The notes: generated by a model not told the origin, from the letters alone. Shown: positions 35,419 through 44,600, numbered from the stretch's first letter. The stretch: 64,000 nt of DNA from Mycolicibacterium chlorophenolicum (GCF_001044235.1 NZ_JYNL01000002.1:27580-91579), one strand, 5' to 3'. Program-made: numbers and translations.

Positions 35419-36774
35419 TTACACCGTGGGTGTGGTGTGGATGGTGGCGCGGATGGTCCGTTGTGCGTGTCGCTCGACGGTCGGCTTGGCCGATCCGCCG
35501 CCTTCCTCGCCGATGACGAGTTTGACTTCAGCGCCCTCGACCGCTTGCTTTTCGTCGACCATCGCCATCGAGCCCCAGCTGCCGATGTTGACGGTGTAGC
35601 CGGCGTTGGCTGACACACCGATCAGTTGGTCGCCCAGGAGAACCTTGTCATAGGGGCCGCTGGTGTAGTTGGAGACGGGGATGTCGAGGTATTTGGGGCG
35701 TTCCCCGCTGCCGAACAGGCTGTCGACGATGAGCGCGCACGTGTCATCGTTGTTCCACCGCAGCCACACTTTGCGCCGATGTGGTTGGTCGGCGAGCTTT
35801 TCCAGCGCGGTGCGTCCGACGAAATCGTGGTCGAACTTCAGTGTGTGACCGTACCCGAGATCCCATGGGGTGCAGTAGTAGTCCTCGATGTTGTCGGAGT
35901 AGAAGCTGCCGCCGATGGATGCGTTGGCTTCAAAGCCGTTGGCGGGCAGCCACTGCCGGAACGGCTTCATGGCCTCGCCGGTGTAAATCGCCGGCACTGG
36001 CGAGGGTATCCATCCACCTTCAATGGCCGTCGTCGGGTAGGCACGCCCACCGCCGAGCTTAAGGCCGAACTCTTGGCCCGCCTCGAGCAAGGCTTGACGA
36101 ACGGTGTCTGCTTGATCGAAGGGTCCCATCAGCTCTAGGCCGGTGAACTCCTCGCCGGGCACGCCGGCCATGGTGTGGTTGAGAGCCCGGATGGGGACGC
36201 CGGCGATCTCGAATTCGGCCATATTGAAGAACTTGATGCGGGGCAGTTTGCCGCCGACAGCCTTCTCGATGATCCGGCCGGTCGCGGGTCCATTCAGGTT
36301 GTAGCGAAACAGCAGCCGCTTGCCCTTGTTGTCGATCGAGCGCTCGTCGCGGGTGACCTTCACATCGTAGTCGCCGGTCTCGGCCATGAAGGCCACCCAG
36401 TTGGGCGCTACCGGCCGGCCCACAAGGCTGTATTCATCGTCTTCGAACCCGAACAGAATCGCGTCGCCGATGACGTAACCGTCGTAGTTGCAGGCGACGA
36501 ACTGCTTGGCCTTGTTGCGGCCGAACGTGGTGAAGCTGTTGATGCCCAGATCCGAGAACAGCCGCTTGACGTCGGGACCCTGGAAGTAGATGTCGGTCAT
36601 GTGGAACGACTGATCGAACAACACCGACGTCTGCTTCCAGGCGCGCTGTTCGTCACGCCAGTTGCTGTACTCGCTGCGCATCGGATAGTCGTAGGCCCCC
36701 TGCGGCGTATTACGCAGCATGTCGGCAATGTTGCCGTGGCGCTGAATCTTATCTTCGAGGCTCTCGGCGGTCAT
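35419..36774 (-). CDS. ligM: THF-dependent aryl O-demethylase LigM (LigM3)
   Basis: A 451-aa protein and the best match in the window to Sphingobium LigM (vanillate/3-O-methylgallate O-demethylase). All pocket residues I recall from the LigM structure are present: Tyr30 (Y31), Gln55 (Q57, FDQSFHM), Arg120 (R122, LVGRPVAPNW), Tyr246 (Y247, RAYPTT) and the Trp of GGWIPSPVPAIYTGE (W256). It is therefore the likeliest of the five to act on a carboxylated methoxyarene such as vanillate. It is the second gene of the metF operon, 63 bases after metF, with AAAGGGAA before ATG. Being co-transcribed with metF, folD2 and purU, it is wired straight into the C1 oxidation route. Confidence 0.9.
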   Translation of the reverse strand: MTAESLEDKIQRHGNIADMLRNTPQGAYDYPMRSEYSNWRDEQRAWKQTSVLFDQSFHMTDIYFQGPDVKRLFSDLGINSFTTFGRNKAKQFVACNYDGYVIGDAILFGFEDDEYSLVGRPVAPNWVAFMAETGDYDVKVTRDERSIDNKGKRLLFRYNLNGPATGRIIEKAVGGKLPRIKFFNMAEFEIAGVPIRALNHTMAGVPGEEFTGLELMGPFDQADTVRQALLEAGQEFGLKLGGGRAYPTTAIEGGWIPSPVPAIYTGEAMKPFRQWLPANGFEANASIGGSFYSDNIEDYYCTPWDLGYGHTLKFDHDFVGRTALEKLADQPHRRKVWLRWNNDDTCALIVDSLFGSGERPKYLDIPVSNYTSGPYDKVLLGDQLIGVSANAGYTVNIGSWGSMAMVDEKQAVEGAEVKLVIGEEGGGSAKPTVERHAQRTIRATIHTTPTV

Positions 36775-36837
36775 TGGGTGTTCCCTTTCTATGGATCTAG
36801 CGCGTCGACGACACTTTTGCCGGTCAGGATTATGTGG

Positions 36838-37686
36838 TCACTTAGCGATGGCGGCAGACATTCGGCTTTGCCATTCGACAGTGGCGTCAACTTGATTGAA
36901 CGAGAACATGTGCAATCCCTCGACGCCGAGCTGTTCGAAATCGCTTTCGGCGACAATTTCGGTGATCAGTGTTTCCGGCGTATAGGACCGGCCCAGGAGC
37001 AAGTTGCCGACGAAGCCGTGTTGCTTGGTCAGGAATTTGACGGAGGAGCCCACTCCGATTTTCAGCGACAGCTCGATGAGTTTGCGGGTCTGCAGCGGCG
37101 CGGCGATGCCGATGCGCACGGGCAGGGTGATACCGGCCTCTCGCATGGTGCGCAGCCAGCCGGTGAAGGCGTCGGCGTCGAAGCACAACTGGCTGACCAT
37201 GTAGTCGGCGTAGGGCTGCTTGCGCTGCAGCGCGTCCAGCAGCGCCGCGTCGGGGATGTTCGGATGCCCTTCGGGATAGCAGCCCACGCCGATGCGCTGC
37301 AGGTTGTGATCCAGTCCCTGGATCGCCTCCAGAATGTCGAAGGCCTCGCTGTACTTGCCCACCGGCTCTTCGCCGTCACCGCCGATGACATAGAGATCAT
37401 CGACACCCGCCGAACTCAGTGTCGCCAGGAATCGTTTCAGCTGGGCTTCGTCTTCGACCATCCGCGCCGCCAGGTGGGGAACGACCCGATGCCCGGATTC
37501 GCGGGCCCGAACCACATGGTCGAGGGTGCGGTCCAGGCCGAACTTGGGTGAACAGGTGATCGTGACGGTCGTGGAGGTGGGAATGGCCGCGGTTTTCTCC
37601 TCAGCGCCACGCAGCGGTATCACTTCAATGTTGGCGGTGGCGACCAGATGGCCGATTGTGGTGTCTGAGCCGTCAATTGTCGTCAT
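36838..37686 (-). CDS. metF: 5,10-methylenetetrahydrofolate reductase
   Basis: A 282-aa MTHFR-family flavoprotein. In anabolism it makes methyl-THF; here it is expected to run in reverse, oxidising the 5-methyl-THF formed by the LigM enzymes. Landmarks are the early acidic Glu21 in IEVIPLRG, RVVPHLAARMVED (68-80), IGGDGEEPVGKY with Asp104 (101-112), GVGCYPEGHP (133-142) and QLCFDADAF. It is shorter than E. coli MetF (296 aa) and lacks any C-terminal extension. ATG 37686 has AGAGAGGTG upstream; a longer frame to 37731 has no ribosome site. First gene of the six-gene operon, 211 bases below element B. Confidence 0.9.
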   Translation of the reverse strand: MTTIDGSDTTIGHLVATANIEVIPLRGAEEKTAAIPTSTTVTITCSPKFGLDRTLDHVVRARESGHRVVPHLAARMVEDEAQLKRFLATLSSAGVDDLYVIGGDGEEPVGKYSEAFDILEAIQGLDHNLQRIGVGCYPEGHPNIPDAALLDALQRKQPYADYMVSQLCFDADAFTGWLRTMREAGITLPVRIGIAAPLQTRKLIELSLKIGVGSSVKFLTKQHGFVGNLLLGRSYTPETLITEIVAESDFEQLGVEGLHMFSFNQVDATVEWQSRMSAAIAK

Positions 37687-37896
37687 TGAAGCACCTCTCT
37701 TAACTGCTGTATGGGCATGGCGAATAAACATTCGGGCAGCCAGTGACCGAATTCGTCGTCATTACGCGCGAACTCATGGAATGGACCAGGGTGCACCCGC
37801 TGGGTATTAGCCAGCTGCTGCTAACGCTGCGGAGTGATCAGCTCCCGTACTGCGGTACAACTGCGTTAAAGATCACATTGGATTACGCTTGACCGA

Positions 37897-37935
37897 TTGT
37901 CCAATACCAGATTTGAACCCCTGCTATACCCAACT
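37897..37935 (-). promoter_or_regulatory. shared 39-bp promoter element, copy B (metF operon)
   Basis: On the plus strand it reads TTGTCCAATACC, then TTGAACCC, then ATACCCAA, matching the complement of copy A in front of LigM1 at about 32 of 39 positions. It lies between the LysR1 stop (37994) and metF, oriented towards metF. In both copies GGACAA, CGGTCAA and GTGATCTT follow in the same order, so homology extends over about 70 bases. The remainder of the 307-base gap (37687-37993) shows nothing else. Confidence 0.6.
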
Positions 37936-37993
37936 GATCGCTGGCATCGGCCAAGGGCGCGTCCCCCGACTGCTACGTTGGCGGTGATGCCGC

Positions 37994-38875
37994 CTATCCG
38001 AGGCGGGTGTCGAGGTAGTCGACGAACAGACGCAGGGTGGGCGCGGAGTTGTCGCGCAGATGCGCGCAATACAGGGGCGCAGGCGGCGCGTCCTGCAGCG
38101 GGATGAAGTCAACGTCGTCGGGTTTCGTCCTGGTTGCCGAGTCGGGCACGACGGCGATGGCGATGCCGAGTGCGACGTAGGCCAGGCAGGACACCACGTC
38201 CTCGGCCTCGATGGTCACCCGGGGGGTGAATCCCGCACGGAGGCACAAGTCGATTACCTCGTCGGCAAATTCGGGCCGCATCGTGGGATAGACCACCAAG
38301 GGTTGGTGGCGCAGATCGGCAATGGTGGCGGGGCTGCGCCAGTCCAGTGCCCGGCTTCGGTGCATCGCCACGTACAGCGGTTCAGACATCACGGGTCGGC
38401 ACACGATACCGGGTTCGTCCGGGTAATGACGGCCGAAGCCGACGTGGAGAACTTTGTCACGCAGGTAGTCGATCTGGTTGTGTTTGGCGATCAACTCGAA
38501 ACTCACTGTCACAAGGCGATGTTGGTCGAGAAAGCCGCGTATCAGCTCGGGGATGCCGGTGAGTATCGCAGGGTCGTAGTAGCCCACCGAGAGATGGCCG
38601 ATCTCACCGTTGCTGGCAAGGCGGGTGCGCTCGACGGCGCATGTCGACAACGCGACGATGCGATACGCGCGCTCAAGAAACACCGCGCCGGCTTCGGTGA
38701 GTTCCATCCCGCCAGGTGTCCGGCGGAACAGTTCCACGCCGAGATCGCGCTCGAGGCGTTGGATTCGGCGCGTCAGCGGGGGCTGTGACATGTGTAGCCG
38801 GATCGCGGCGCGGTTGAGGTTGAGTTCTTCAGCTACCGCGATGAAGCACTCCAGCTGGCGTGGATCAAGCACCAC
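37994..38875 (-). CDS. LysR-type transcriptional regulator (LysR1)
   Basis: A 293-aa LTTR. The N-terminal winged helix is typical: LDPRQLECFIAVAEELNLNR (3-22), HMSQPPLTRRIQRLERDLGV (28-47), ELFRRTPGGMELTEAG. The effector domain resembles the CatM/BenM group that responds to aromatic or muconate-type acids (VGYYDPAIL near 98, late YVALGIAIAVVPDS). It starts at GTG 38875. It lies directly upstream of metF on the same strand with element B between them, and LigM1 carries element A, so I infer that it controls both units. Confidence 0.85.
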   Translation of the reverse strand: MVLDPRQLECFIAVAEELNLNRAAIRLHMSQPPLTRRIQRLERDLGVELFRRTPGGMELTEAGAVFLERAYRIVALSTCAVERTRLASNGEIGHLSVGYYDPAILTGIPELIRGFLDQHRLVTVSFELIAKHNQIDYLRDKVLHVGFGRHYPDEPGIVCRPVMSEPLYVAMHRSRALDWRSPATIADLRHQPLVVYPTMRPEFADEVIDLCLRAGFTPRVTIEAEDVVSCLAYVALGIAIAVVPDSATRTKPDDVDFIPLQDAPPAPLYCAHLRDNSAPTLRLFVDYLDTRLG

Positions 38876-39621
38876 GGGTCCGATCGCTACCGGTTTGGCG
38901 TTACTGCAGGGTCGCAGCGATTGTAGGAAGACCTGGCGCGGCGGGATGGGAAATCGCTGAGATGACTGCGGCCGACCTCACGGCCTGCGTGCGGCAACCG
39001 GGGCAGACCCTGCGCCGGTTTGCTGTTGGGCCGTGGCGGGAGGCTGGCGGCCAATGGTGCCGATACTTCGCCGGTGGGCGGTGAGGGGCGGCGGCCGCCG
39101 TGTGCGTCGGTGCCGCGTCGTGGCAGTCCAGCAAACTCACACCGCCCGGTTGGGCGCGGCTGCTGGGGACTATGTTGGCGTCGATAGCGCACAGCGTCGA
39201 CATGTCCCTCTCTGCCAGGTAGGCCGTGCATAATGCCGCCAACAGCGGCCGGCTCGGTGTTGCCGGGGACCGACCCGCGGCCGGAGTCACACCGTGCACC
39301 GGCGCCCGGTCGCGACCCGCGCCGAGGGTCGGGCCGCAATCGGATCAGCACTGCTGGGGCTAGCAATGAATCGCTGCCTTACCTGTGGGGCGCCCCACCG
39401 AGGCATGTGCGGCGGTCGCGACCGGAGCGGATGTCATGTCGAATAGCGTAACGCCGATGTCGCCGTACCGAAGGCACTTGCTTGCGCACGCAACACCGAT
39501 GGCGTGTTCATGATCAGTTCAGCCGGGATTGTCAGGATCCACGGGGATGGTGCCATCAGGCCCCCGGGCCGGCGTTGCGGGCAGTGAGATCTGATGCCCA
39601 CGGTGGGTGGCGTTCCTACGG
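38876..39621. other. gene-free stretch between LysR1 and MarR3
   Basis: About 745 bases with no gene I can support. On the minus strand a short frame beginning MTSAPVATAAHASVG starts near 39437 just below operator copy 4 and stops after about 25 codons; later frames are Arg/Pro-rich. This looks like a decayed operator-controlled gene, but no ancestor is recognisable. Confidence 0.4.
39478..39495. promoter_or_regulatory. operator copy 4, no obvious target gene
   Basis: TTGCTTGCGCACGCAACA, matching the consensus except at the last two bases. It lies 127 bases beyond the MarR3 stop in a gene-free stretch and no good -10 follows on either strand, so it may be a relic or a decoy site. Confidence 0.45.
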
Positions 39622-40104
39622 TCACGTTGCATTCGGGGCGTTGGCGTGAGGTCTGAGGTCGGTGGGGCCGACGCGCGCACCCGAGGTGCCGCCGAAATTC
39701 TGTGTACTTAGCGTGAGTAGAGCGTCACGCTGAGCATCGGTCAGCCCCAGTAACGCTGATTCTTCTACACCACGGACAGCGGCGTCGGCACGTTCGAGAA
39801 TCCGTCTGCCGTATCTAGTCAGCGATGCCGGTCGTGCCCGACCGGAGTCCACGGTGTCGGGCCGGTCTATGAGCCCATCGGCTTGCATCCGCAACAACAC
39901 ACCGCTCATGGCCTGTGGTGTGACACCCATGGCGCGGGCCAAATCGGCGTTCGACTGACCTGGTGCGGTATGCAGTATCTGCAAGCAGACATATTGGGAA
40001 AACGACACATTCACCGGAACGAGCGCCGCAGAGATCTGCGTACGCAGTGTCGTCAACAACCGGTGAAGCCGATAGACCAGTGGCCCGCTGTCGGGGTGCG
40101 ACAC
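39622..40104 (-). CDS. MarR-family transcriptional regulator (MarR3)
   Basis: A 160-aa MarR protein: NVSFSQYVCLQILHTAPGQSNADLA (near 32-56), recognition helix GVTPQAMSGVLLRMQADGLI (near 60-79), wing DRPDTVDSGRARPASLTRYG. It starts at GTG 40104, 8 bases after the LigM4 stop, so it is the last gene of a likely AraC1-hydroxylase-LigM4-MarR3 transcript. A regulator co-transcribed with an operon that carries operator copy 5 upstream is a second candidate repressor for that operator. Confidence 0.83.
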   Translation of the reverse strand: MSHPDSGPLVYRLHRLLTTLRTQISAALVPVNVSFSQYVCLQILHTAPGQSNADLARAMGVTPQAMSGVLLRMQADGLIDRPDTVDSGRARPASLTRYGRRILERADAAVRGVEESALLGLTDAQRDALLTLSTQNFGGTSGARVGPTDLRPHANAPNAT

Positions 40105-40112
40105 ATCGGGTC

Positions 40113-41477
40113 CTACGCCAGCGGCGTGGTGCTGACGTTGGCGCGGATCTCGGCTTGAATGTGTCGTTCCACGCCAGGTTTGGCGGTGCCGCCGTCAGGC
40201 TCGCCCCAGATCACGGTCACCTCGACGCCGTCGCGGGCGTAGTGCGCGTCCATCACCGCGATCGAGGCGAAGCTTCCGATGTTGACGGTGTAGGAGCAGT
40301 AAGTCGAGCGGCCCGCCGGCTGCCGCGCCGCCAACACGATGTCGTTTTGGCTGACTGCGTAATCGGTGAAGGGCTGACTCATGTACTTGGTGCGGCCCTG
40401 GCCCGGTTTCTTGAACAGGCTGTCGGCGAGCACTCGGGCGCAGTCTTGCGGATTCCACCACAGCCACACTTTCTTTGCGTGCGCGGTATCGGCGAGGTTG
40501 ATCAACGCGTCACGGCCGATGAAGTCGTGGTCGAAATGGATCAACCGGCCGTAGCCAATATCCCACGGCGTCACGTAATAATCCTCGATGCGCGGCAACA
40601 CCTGACTTCCAGCGAGGGCGTAGTTAGCCTCCAGCGTCATGGGATCAAGGTGCTCGCGGTAGTCCTTCATCGCATCACCGGTATAGATGGCCGGCACGGG
40701 AAAGGGGATCCATCCCGTTTCCAGCGCGGTGGTCGGATAGGCCAGTCCCCCGGCTTGTTTCAGGCCAAACTCTGCACCGGCCTCAACAAGGGCCGACCAC
40801 ACCAGCGCGCCCTCATCCAATGGGCCGATCATCTCCAGACCGGTATGTTCCAGTCCCGGCTGACCAATCATGGTGTGATTCAACGCGCGGATGGGCACGC
40901 CGTCGATCGTGAATTCGCCCATCGCGAAGAACTTGATGGTGGGCAAGGTCGAATCGCACGCCTTCTCAACGATCTGCAGCGCACTGGGGCCTTGGATCTG
41001 GAACCGAAAAATCTTGCGCGGGTTAGGGTTGATCACCGATGCACGGTCGAAGGTCACCTCGACGTCGTAGCCGCCGGTTTGGGCACGATAGGCCACCCAA
41101 TTGCCGGCCACCCCGGTGCCCACCAGTGAGTACTGGTCATCCTCGAGCCCGAACAGGATGCCATCCCCTATGACGTAGCCGTCCTCGCTGACCCCGACAA
41201 ACTGCTTGGCCCTGTTGCGGCCGAACGTCGTAAAGTCGTTGACCGCCGCCTCGGAGAACAACCGCTTGACATCGGGGCCCTTGAAGTAGACATCGGTCAT
41301 GTGCGTCGACTGATCAAACAGCACCGCCGTTGTGGCCCACGCCTCCTGTTCGTCACGCCAGTTGGAATACTCAGGCTGGTAGGGAAATGCGAAGGTGCCC
41401 ATGGGGGCATTGCGCAGCATGCCCACGACGTCGCCGCCGGCCTCGTGGATCATCTGCTCAAGGTTGGCGGCGGTCAT
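40113..41477 (-). CDS. THF-dependent O-demethylase, LigM-like (LigM4)
   Basis: A 454-aa LigM-family methyltransferase. Family blocks: EYSNWRDEQEAWATTAVLFD, FGRNRAKQFVGVSEDGYVIG, FQIQGPSALQIVEKA, ETGWIPFPVPAIYTGDAM and VERHIQAEIRANVS. Kept pocket residues are Gln56 (LigM Q57), the catalytic Tyr in LAYPTT (Y247) and the Trp after it (W256); Arg122 is replaced by Thr121 and Tyr31 by Phe31. It lies 133 bases after the TfdB-like phenol hydroxylase, so its substrate may be a methoxyphenol or a chlorinated relative handled by that enzyme. An AGAGGAA-type site precedes ATG 41477. Confidence 0.88.
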   Translation of the reverse strand: MTAANLEQMIHEAGGDVVGMLRNAPMGTFAFPYQPEYSNWRDEQEAWATTAVLFDQSTHMTDVYFKGPDVKRLFSEAAVNDFTTFGRNRAKQFVGVSEDGYVIGDGILFGLEDDQYSLVGTGVAGNWVAYRAQTGGYDVEVTFDRASVINPNPRKIFRFQIQGPSALQIVEKACDSTLPTIKFFAMGEFTIDGVPIRALNHTMIGQPGLEHTGLEMIGPLDEGALVWSALVEAGAEFGLKQAGGLAYPTTALETGWIPFPVPAIYTGDAMKDYREHLDPMTLEANYALAGSQVLPRIEDYYVTPWDIGYGRLIHFDHDFIGRDALINLADTAHAKKVWLWWNPQDCARVLADSLFKKPGQGRTKYMSQPFTDYAVSQNDIVLAARQPAGRSTYCSYTVNIGSFASIAVMDAHYARDGVEVTVIWGEPDGGTAKPGVERHIQAEIRANVSTTPLA

Positions 41478-41610
41478 GAAAACGTTCCTCTCGGGTTTCG
41501 ACGATGTCGTTGCGTCTGCGACAACAGGAAAGGGTTGTGTGCAGTTGATCGGCTCGAAAACGTATGGGACAGCAGTGTGTTCCGCTGTGCGCGGGGCCGT
41601 CGGCGGTTGC

Positions 41611-43416
41611 TCATCCGGCGCCCTTCCGGCCGAGGACGGCAGCGAGGGCCGTTTGCAGTGCCGCAGCAGGATCAGCGGGCATGGTCATTGCTCGCCATGC
41701 GACATGTTTGTCGGGCCGGATCAGCAGCGCCCCGCTTTCGTCGACCTCACGCACCTTCGCCCAGTCGTAATACAGATCGGTGACCGCGCGTCCGGGGCCG
41801 ATCACCACAGTGTCAACGGCGATCCCCAACTGTGCGGATACATGCTCAGCCGCGCTCACCCAATCCTGCCCGGCAATCCCGGTGATGAGCGTGAACCGGG
41901 AATACGGTGCGATATCCATCGTGGCCAGCTTCACCGTGTTGTTGCCCACCCAGGCATGTGGCAGGTGTGATCCAGGGACGGTGGACTGCTGGTAATACAG
42001 CTGCGGGTCACGGAGCGGGTCAGGCAGCTTCGAACCGTCGGCAACGACAGCATCGGAGTCGTAGAACTGACCCATGTCATGGCCGTGAGTGTTGAACTCG
42101 TAATTCTTGAAATCCAGCGCTTCCACCAACGCCGCTCGGCGGCGCTGGCCTTCTGTGCTGTTCTCCTTTCGCAGGTCGATTTGGTGCGCCATATCGTTCA
42201 CGTCGGTGGCGTCGGCCAGACCAAGGGCAGCATAGAACTTGCCCCAGTCGCGCGGAGATTGGTTGGCGCGCTTGACGATTTGGCGCGCGATCGGGGCACG
42301 CTCCACGCTGTATGTTTCCAACAGCGACGGGCCGGCATGGCCGTGCAGAACCGCTGCGATCTTCCACACCAGATTGTAGGAGTCCTGCACAGATGTGTTG
42401 GCGCCCAGTGCGTTGCCCGGGGGGTGGCGGTGGATCGCGTCTCCGACGCAGAACACGCGGCCAGACTGCAGGTGGGTGGCCCACATCTCGTTGATGCCCC
42501 ACAGCGACACGCCGAGGATGTCGATGTCGATGTTGGGCTCGCCGATGAGGTTTCGGGCGATCCGCGCCGCGGCGTCGTCATCGATGACTGGCGGGTCGTC
42601 GGTGTTGTCGTATCCCCAGTTGATCAACCATTCGTTCCAGGGTCTGACCATCCTGATGATGCCGGCGCCCACACCGCCGACGTTGGAGCCGGGCTGAATG
42701 ACGAAGTACAGCGCTGCCGGTCGGTGCGCGCAGAGATGCGATAGGTCAGCTTTGAACATGATGCTCATCGAGCCGTGGACGTCCATCATGCCCTCGAACG
42801 GCAGGCTGATATCGTCGGCAACCTTTGAGCGGGCACCGTCGGCGCCGATGGCGTACTTGGCCCGAATGGTGAATCGATGTCCGGTGAGCCGATCGAGAAC
42901 GTCCACGCTGACACCGTCGTCATCCTGTGTGAGCGAAAGGTATTCGGTGGAGAATCGGGTCTGTGTGCCACGGATAGTGGCGTTGCGCACCAGAATTGGT
43001 TCCAAGTACGTCTGCGGCAGGTCCAGGCTCAGACACGGCGAAGCGCGCCGGTAGTCCGCCTCTCGATCGGGGTGCGTACCCCAGGTGTGGATGCGGCCAA
43101 TCTCTTCCCCGGCCAGCGACGTGCACACTACTGAGTCGCCGACCAGCTCGTGGCCCGCGGCATCGTGATGAATCTGCTCCTCGAGTCCCAGGTCGCGAAA
43201 GACCTCCAGGGCACGCTGATTGATCAGGTGCGCCCGAGGCGAGTTGGCTGTCCACCGGTACTTCGTGATCATGATGTTGGCAATGCCCAGAGTCGAGAGC
43301 ATCACCGCGGCCGAGGCCCCGGCCGGGCCAGACCCGATGATCAACACATCGGTTTGCACCACCGCGGAGTGAGGAATCTCGGTTTCCGCAATATCGTCGT
43401 GGCGTGACGATTCCAC
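41611..43416 (-). CDS. FAD-dependent aromatic hydroxylase, TfdB-like
   Basis: A 601-aa class A flavoprotein monooxygenase that adds an ortho hydroxyl to a phenol using NAD(P)H and O2. It resembles 2,4-dichlorophenol 6-monooxygenase TfdB along its length: FAD motif GSGPAG (28-33), TWGTHPDREADY, DLPQTYLEPILV, the DG motif AIGADGARSKV, YFVIQPGSNVGGVGAGIIRM, the GD motif VFCVGDAIHRHPPGN, and the terminal LIRPDKHVAWR. The GTG start has GAAAGG upstream. Phenol and chlorophenol hydroxylases share these features, so the natural substrate is open; the LigM4 neighbour suggests a (methoxy)phenol. It follows AraC1 by 63 bases. Confidence 0.85.
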   Translation of the reverse strand: MESSRHDDIAETEIPHSAVVQTDVLIIGSGPAGASAAVMLSTLGIANIMITKYRWTANSPRAHLINQRALEVFRDLGLEEQIHHDAAGHELVGDSVVCTSLAGEEIGRIHTWGTHPDREADYRRASPCLSLDLPQTYLEPILVRNATIRGTQTRFSTEYLSLTQDDDGVSVDVLDRLTGHRFTIRAKYAIGADGARSKVADDISLPFEGMMDVHGSMSIMFKADLSHLCAHRPAALYFVIQPGSNVGGVGAGIIRMVRPWNEWLINWGYDNTDDPPVIDDDAAARIARNLIGEPNIDIDILGVSLWGINEMWATHLQSGRVFCVGDAIHRHPPGNALGANTSVQDSYNLVWKIAAVLHGHAGPSLLETYSVERAPIARQIVKRANQSPRDWGKFYAALGLADATDVNDMAHQIDLRKENSTEGQRRRAALVEALDFKNYEFNTHGHDMGQFYDSDAVVADGSKLPDPLRDPQLYYQQSTVPGSHLPHAWVGNNTVKLATMDIAPYSRFTLITGIAGQDWVSAAEHVSAQLGIAVDTVVIGPGRAVTDLYYDWAKVREVDESGALLIRPDKHVAWRAMTMPADPAAALQTALAAVLGRKGAG

Positions 43417-43479
43417 CGTCTGCCTTTCTTCGCCGAGCGGCTGTCGGCGCCGTTGGGACAGAGTGTGAATGCTTGGCCG

Positions 43480-44541
43480 TCACGAGCGGTCTGCGATGGC
43501 TCCGTTATGGCGTGATTCGGCAGCAATGGCTGAATCCACGAACATGTCGCGCCGATGCACACTCACCGTTGAGCTGGCGAGTGCCCGCTGCTGGGTCGCG
43601 CGGCGGCGCACATCGGAGGCCCGTTCGCCGAACCGCTGGCTAAACGACCGCGAGAAGTGGGTGATAGAGGTGAACCCGCAGCGTTTGGCGATCTCGGCGA
43701 TCGTCATGGACGCCGCTTCGGGCCGGCGCAACATCGCCGTGGCTGTAGTGAGCCGACGATCGAGGACATGCTGCGGCACGGACGTCCCCACCGAGGCGAA
43801 AACCCGGGACAGGTGTCGGGGACTGATACCGACCGCGGAGGCCACCTTCTGCGCCGACAGCGACGGATCATTGAGGTGGTCCTCGACGTATCGTCGCGCG
43901 GCAGCCAGGTGTCGTGGGGCGTCCACCCCGTCGTCGTCACCCAGGAGTCTTTCGACCAGCCGCACCAGGGTGTCTTCGTCGGGCAAACGGGGTCCGTCGG
44001 TGTGTGTCGCCGCATCGATAAGGTCCACTAGGCGGTTGGCGAGCGGGTTCTGGTGACCGCCGAATTCGGCGAACCGGGGGGCCTGGATCCGCATCAGTCC
44101 CGTCTGGTCGAACAGCGCGTGTCGGTGGATCTTGAGGGATAGCTCCTGGAAGTGGCGGGAGAATCCCCGCATGAATGGCCGATCACAGTCGCAGACCACG
44201 AACTGTCCGCGCCGCAGGATGCGGACTCCGTCGCTGGAATAGTAGAAGGCCTCACCGGCGAGCACAAAGAACAGCACGACGGCGTCTTCGGGTTGGCGAG
44301 TGATCAATTCGGGACGCCGTTCGATCACGTGTGCGGTATTGGCATGGACGCGCGAGAACAGGGTGCGAGCCAGTTCGACGTTGACCGTCGCGCCGTCGAA
44401 CCGTGCGTCGGTGAGCGCTCGACAGTGCAGTCCCATGAGCGTCTCTGAGTTATGTGCCTGCCACAGTTTCATCTGCTGCTCTGGCGGCACACCGGCGGTG
44501 GTGAACGACCGTGTTACTCCTTGTACTGTGACCGCTGGCAT
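43480..44541 (-). CDS. AraC-family transcriptional regulator (AraC1)
   Basis: A 353-aa AraC/XylS-type activator. The N-terminal half is an AraC-binding-like sensor (residues about 30-170). The C-terminal two-helix-turn-helix domain is clear: DPSLSAQKVASAVGISPRHL, then EAASMTIAEIAKRCGFTSIT and HFSRSFSQRFGERASDVRR. A tail of about 40 residues follows. ATG 44541 is preferred over an upstream frame to 44658 because operator copy 5 lies at 44583-44600 and would otherwise be inside the gene. It leads the AraC1-hydroxylase-LigM4-MarR3 unit and probably activates it. Confidence 0.85.
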   Translation of the reverse strand: MPAVTVQGVTRSFTTAGVPPEQQMKLWQAHNSETLMGLHCRALTDARFDGATVNVELARTLFSRVHANTAHVIERRPELITRQPEDAVVLFFVLAGEAFYYSSDGVRILRRGQFVVCDCDRPFMRGFSRHFQELSLKIHRHALFDQTGLMRIQAPRFAEFGGHQNPLANRLVDLIDAATHTDGPRLPDEDTLVRLVERLLGDDDGVDAPRHLAAARRYVEDHLNDPSLSAQKVASAVGISPRHLSRVFASVGTSVPQHVLDRRLTTATAMLRRPEAASMTIAEIAKRCGFTSITHFSRSFSQRFGERASDVRRRATQQRALASSTVSVHRRDMFVDSAIAAESRHNGAIADRS

Positions 44542-44582
44542 AGTCCGCAGTGTAAGTCCGACAGACACGCTAGGGTATGTGT

Positions 44583-44600
44583 TTGCTTGCGCACGCAATA
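44583..44600. promoter_or_regulatory. operator copy 5, AraC1 / NTF2-like divergent gap
   Basis: TTGCTTGCGCACGCAATA in the gap between divergent genes. Towards AraC1, the complement gives TTGCGT and, 15 bases on, TACCCT as a possible promoter, leaving a leader of about 25 bases. Towards the NTF2-like gene no good -10 is visible. Confidence 0.55.
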
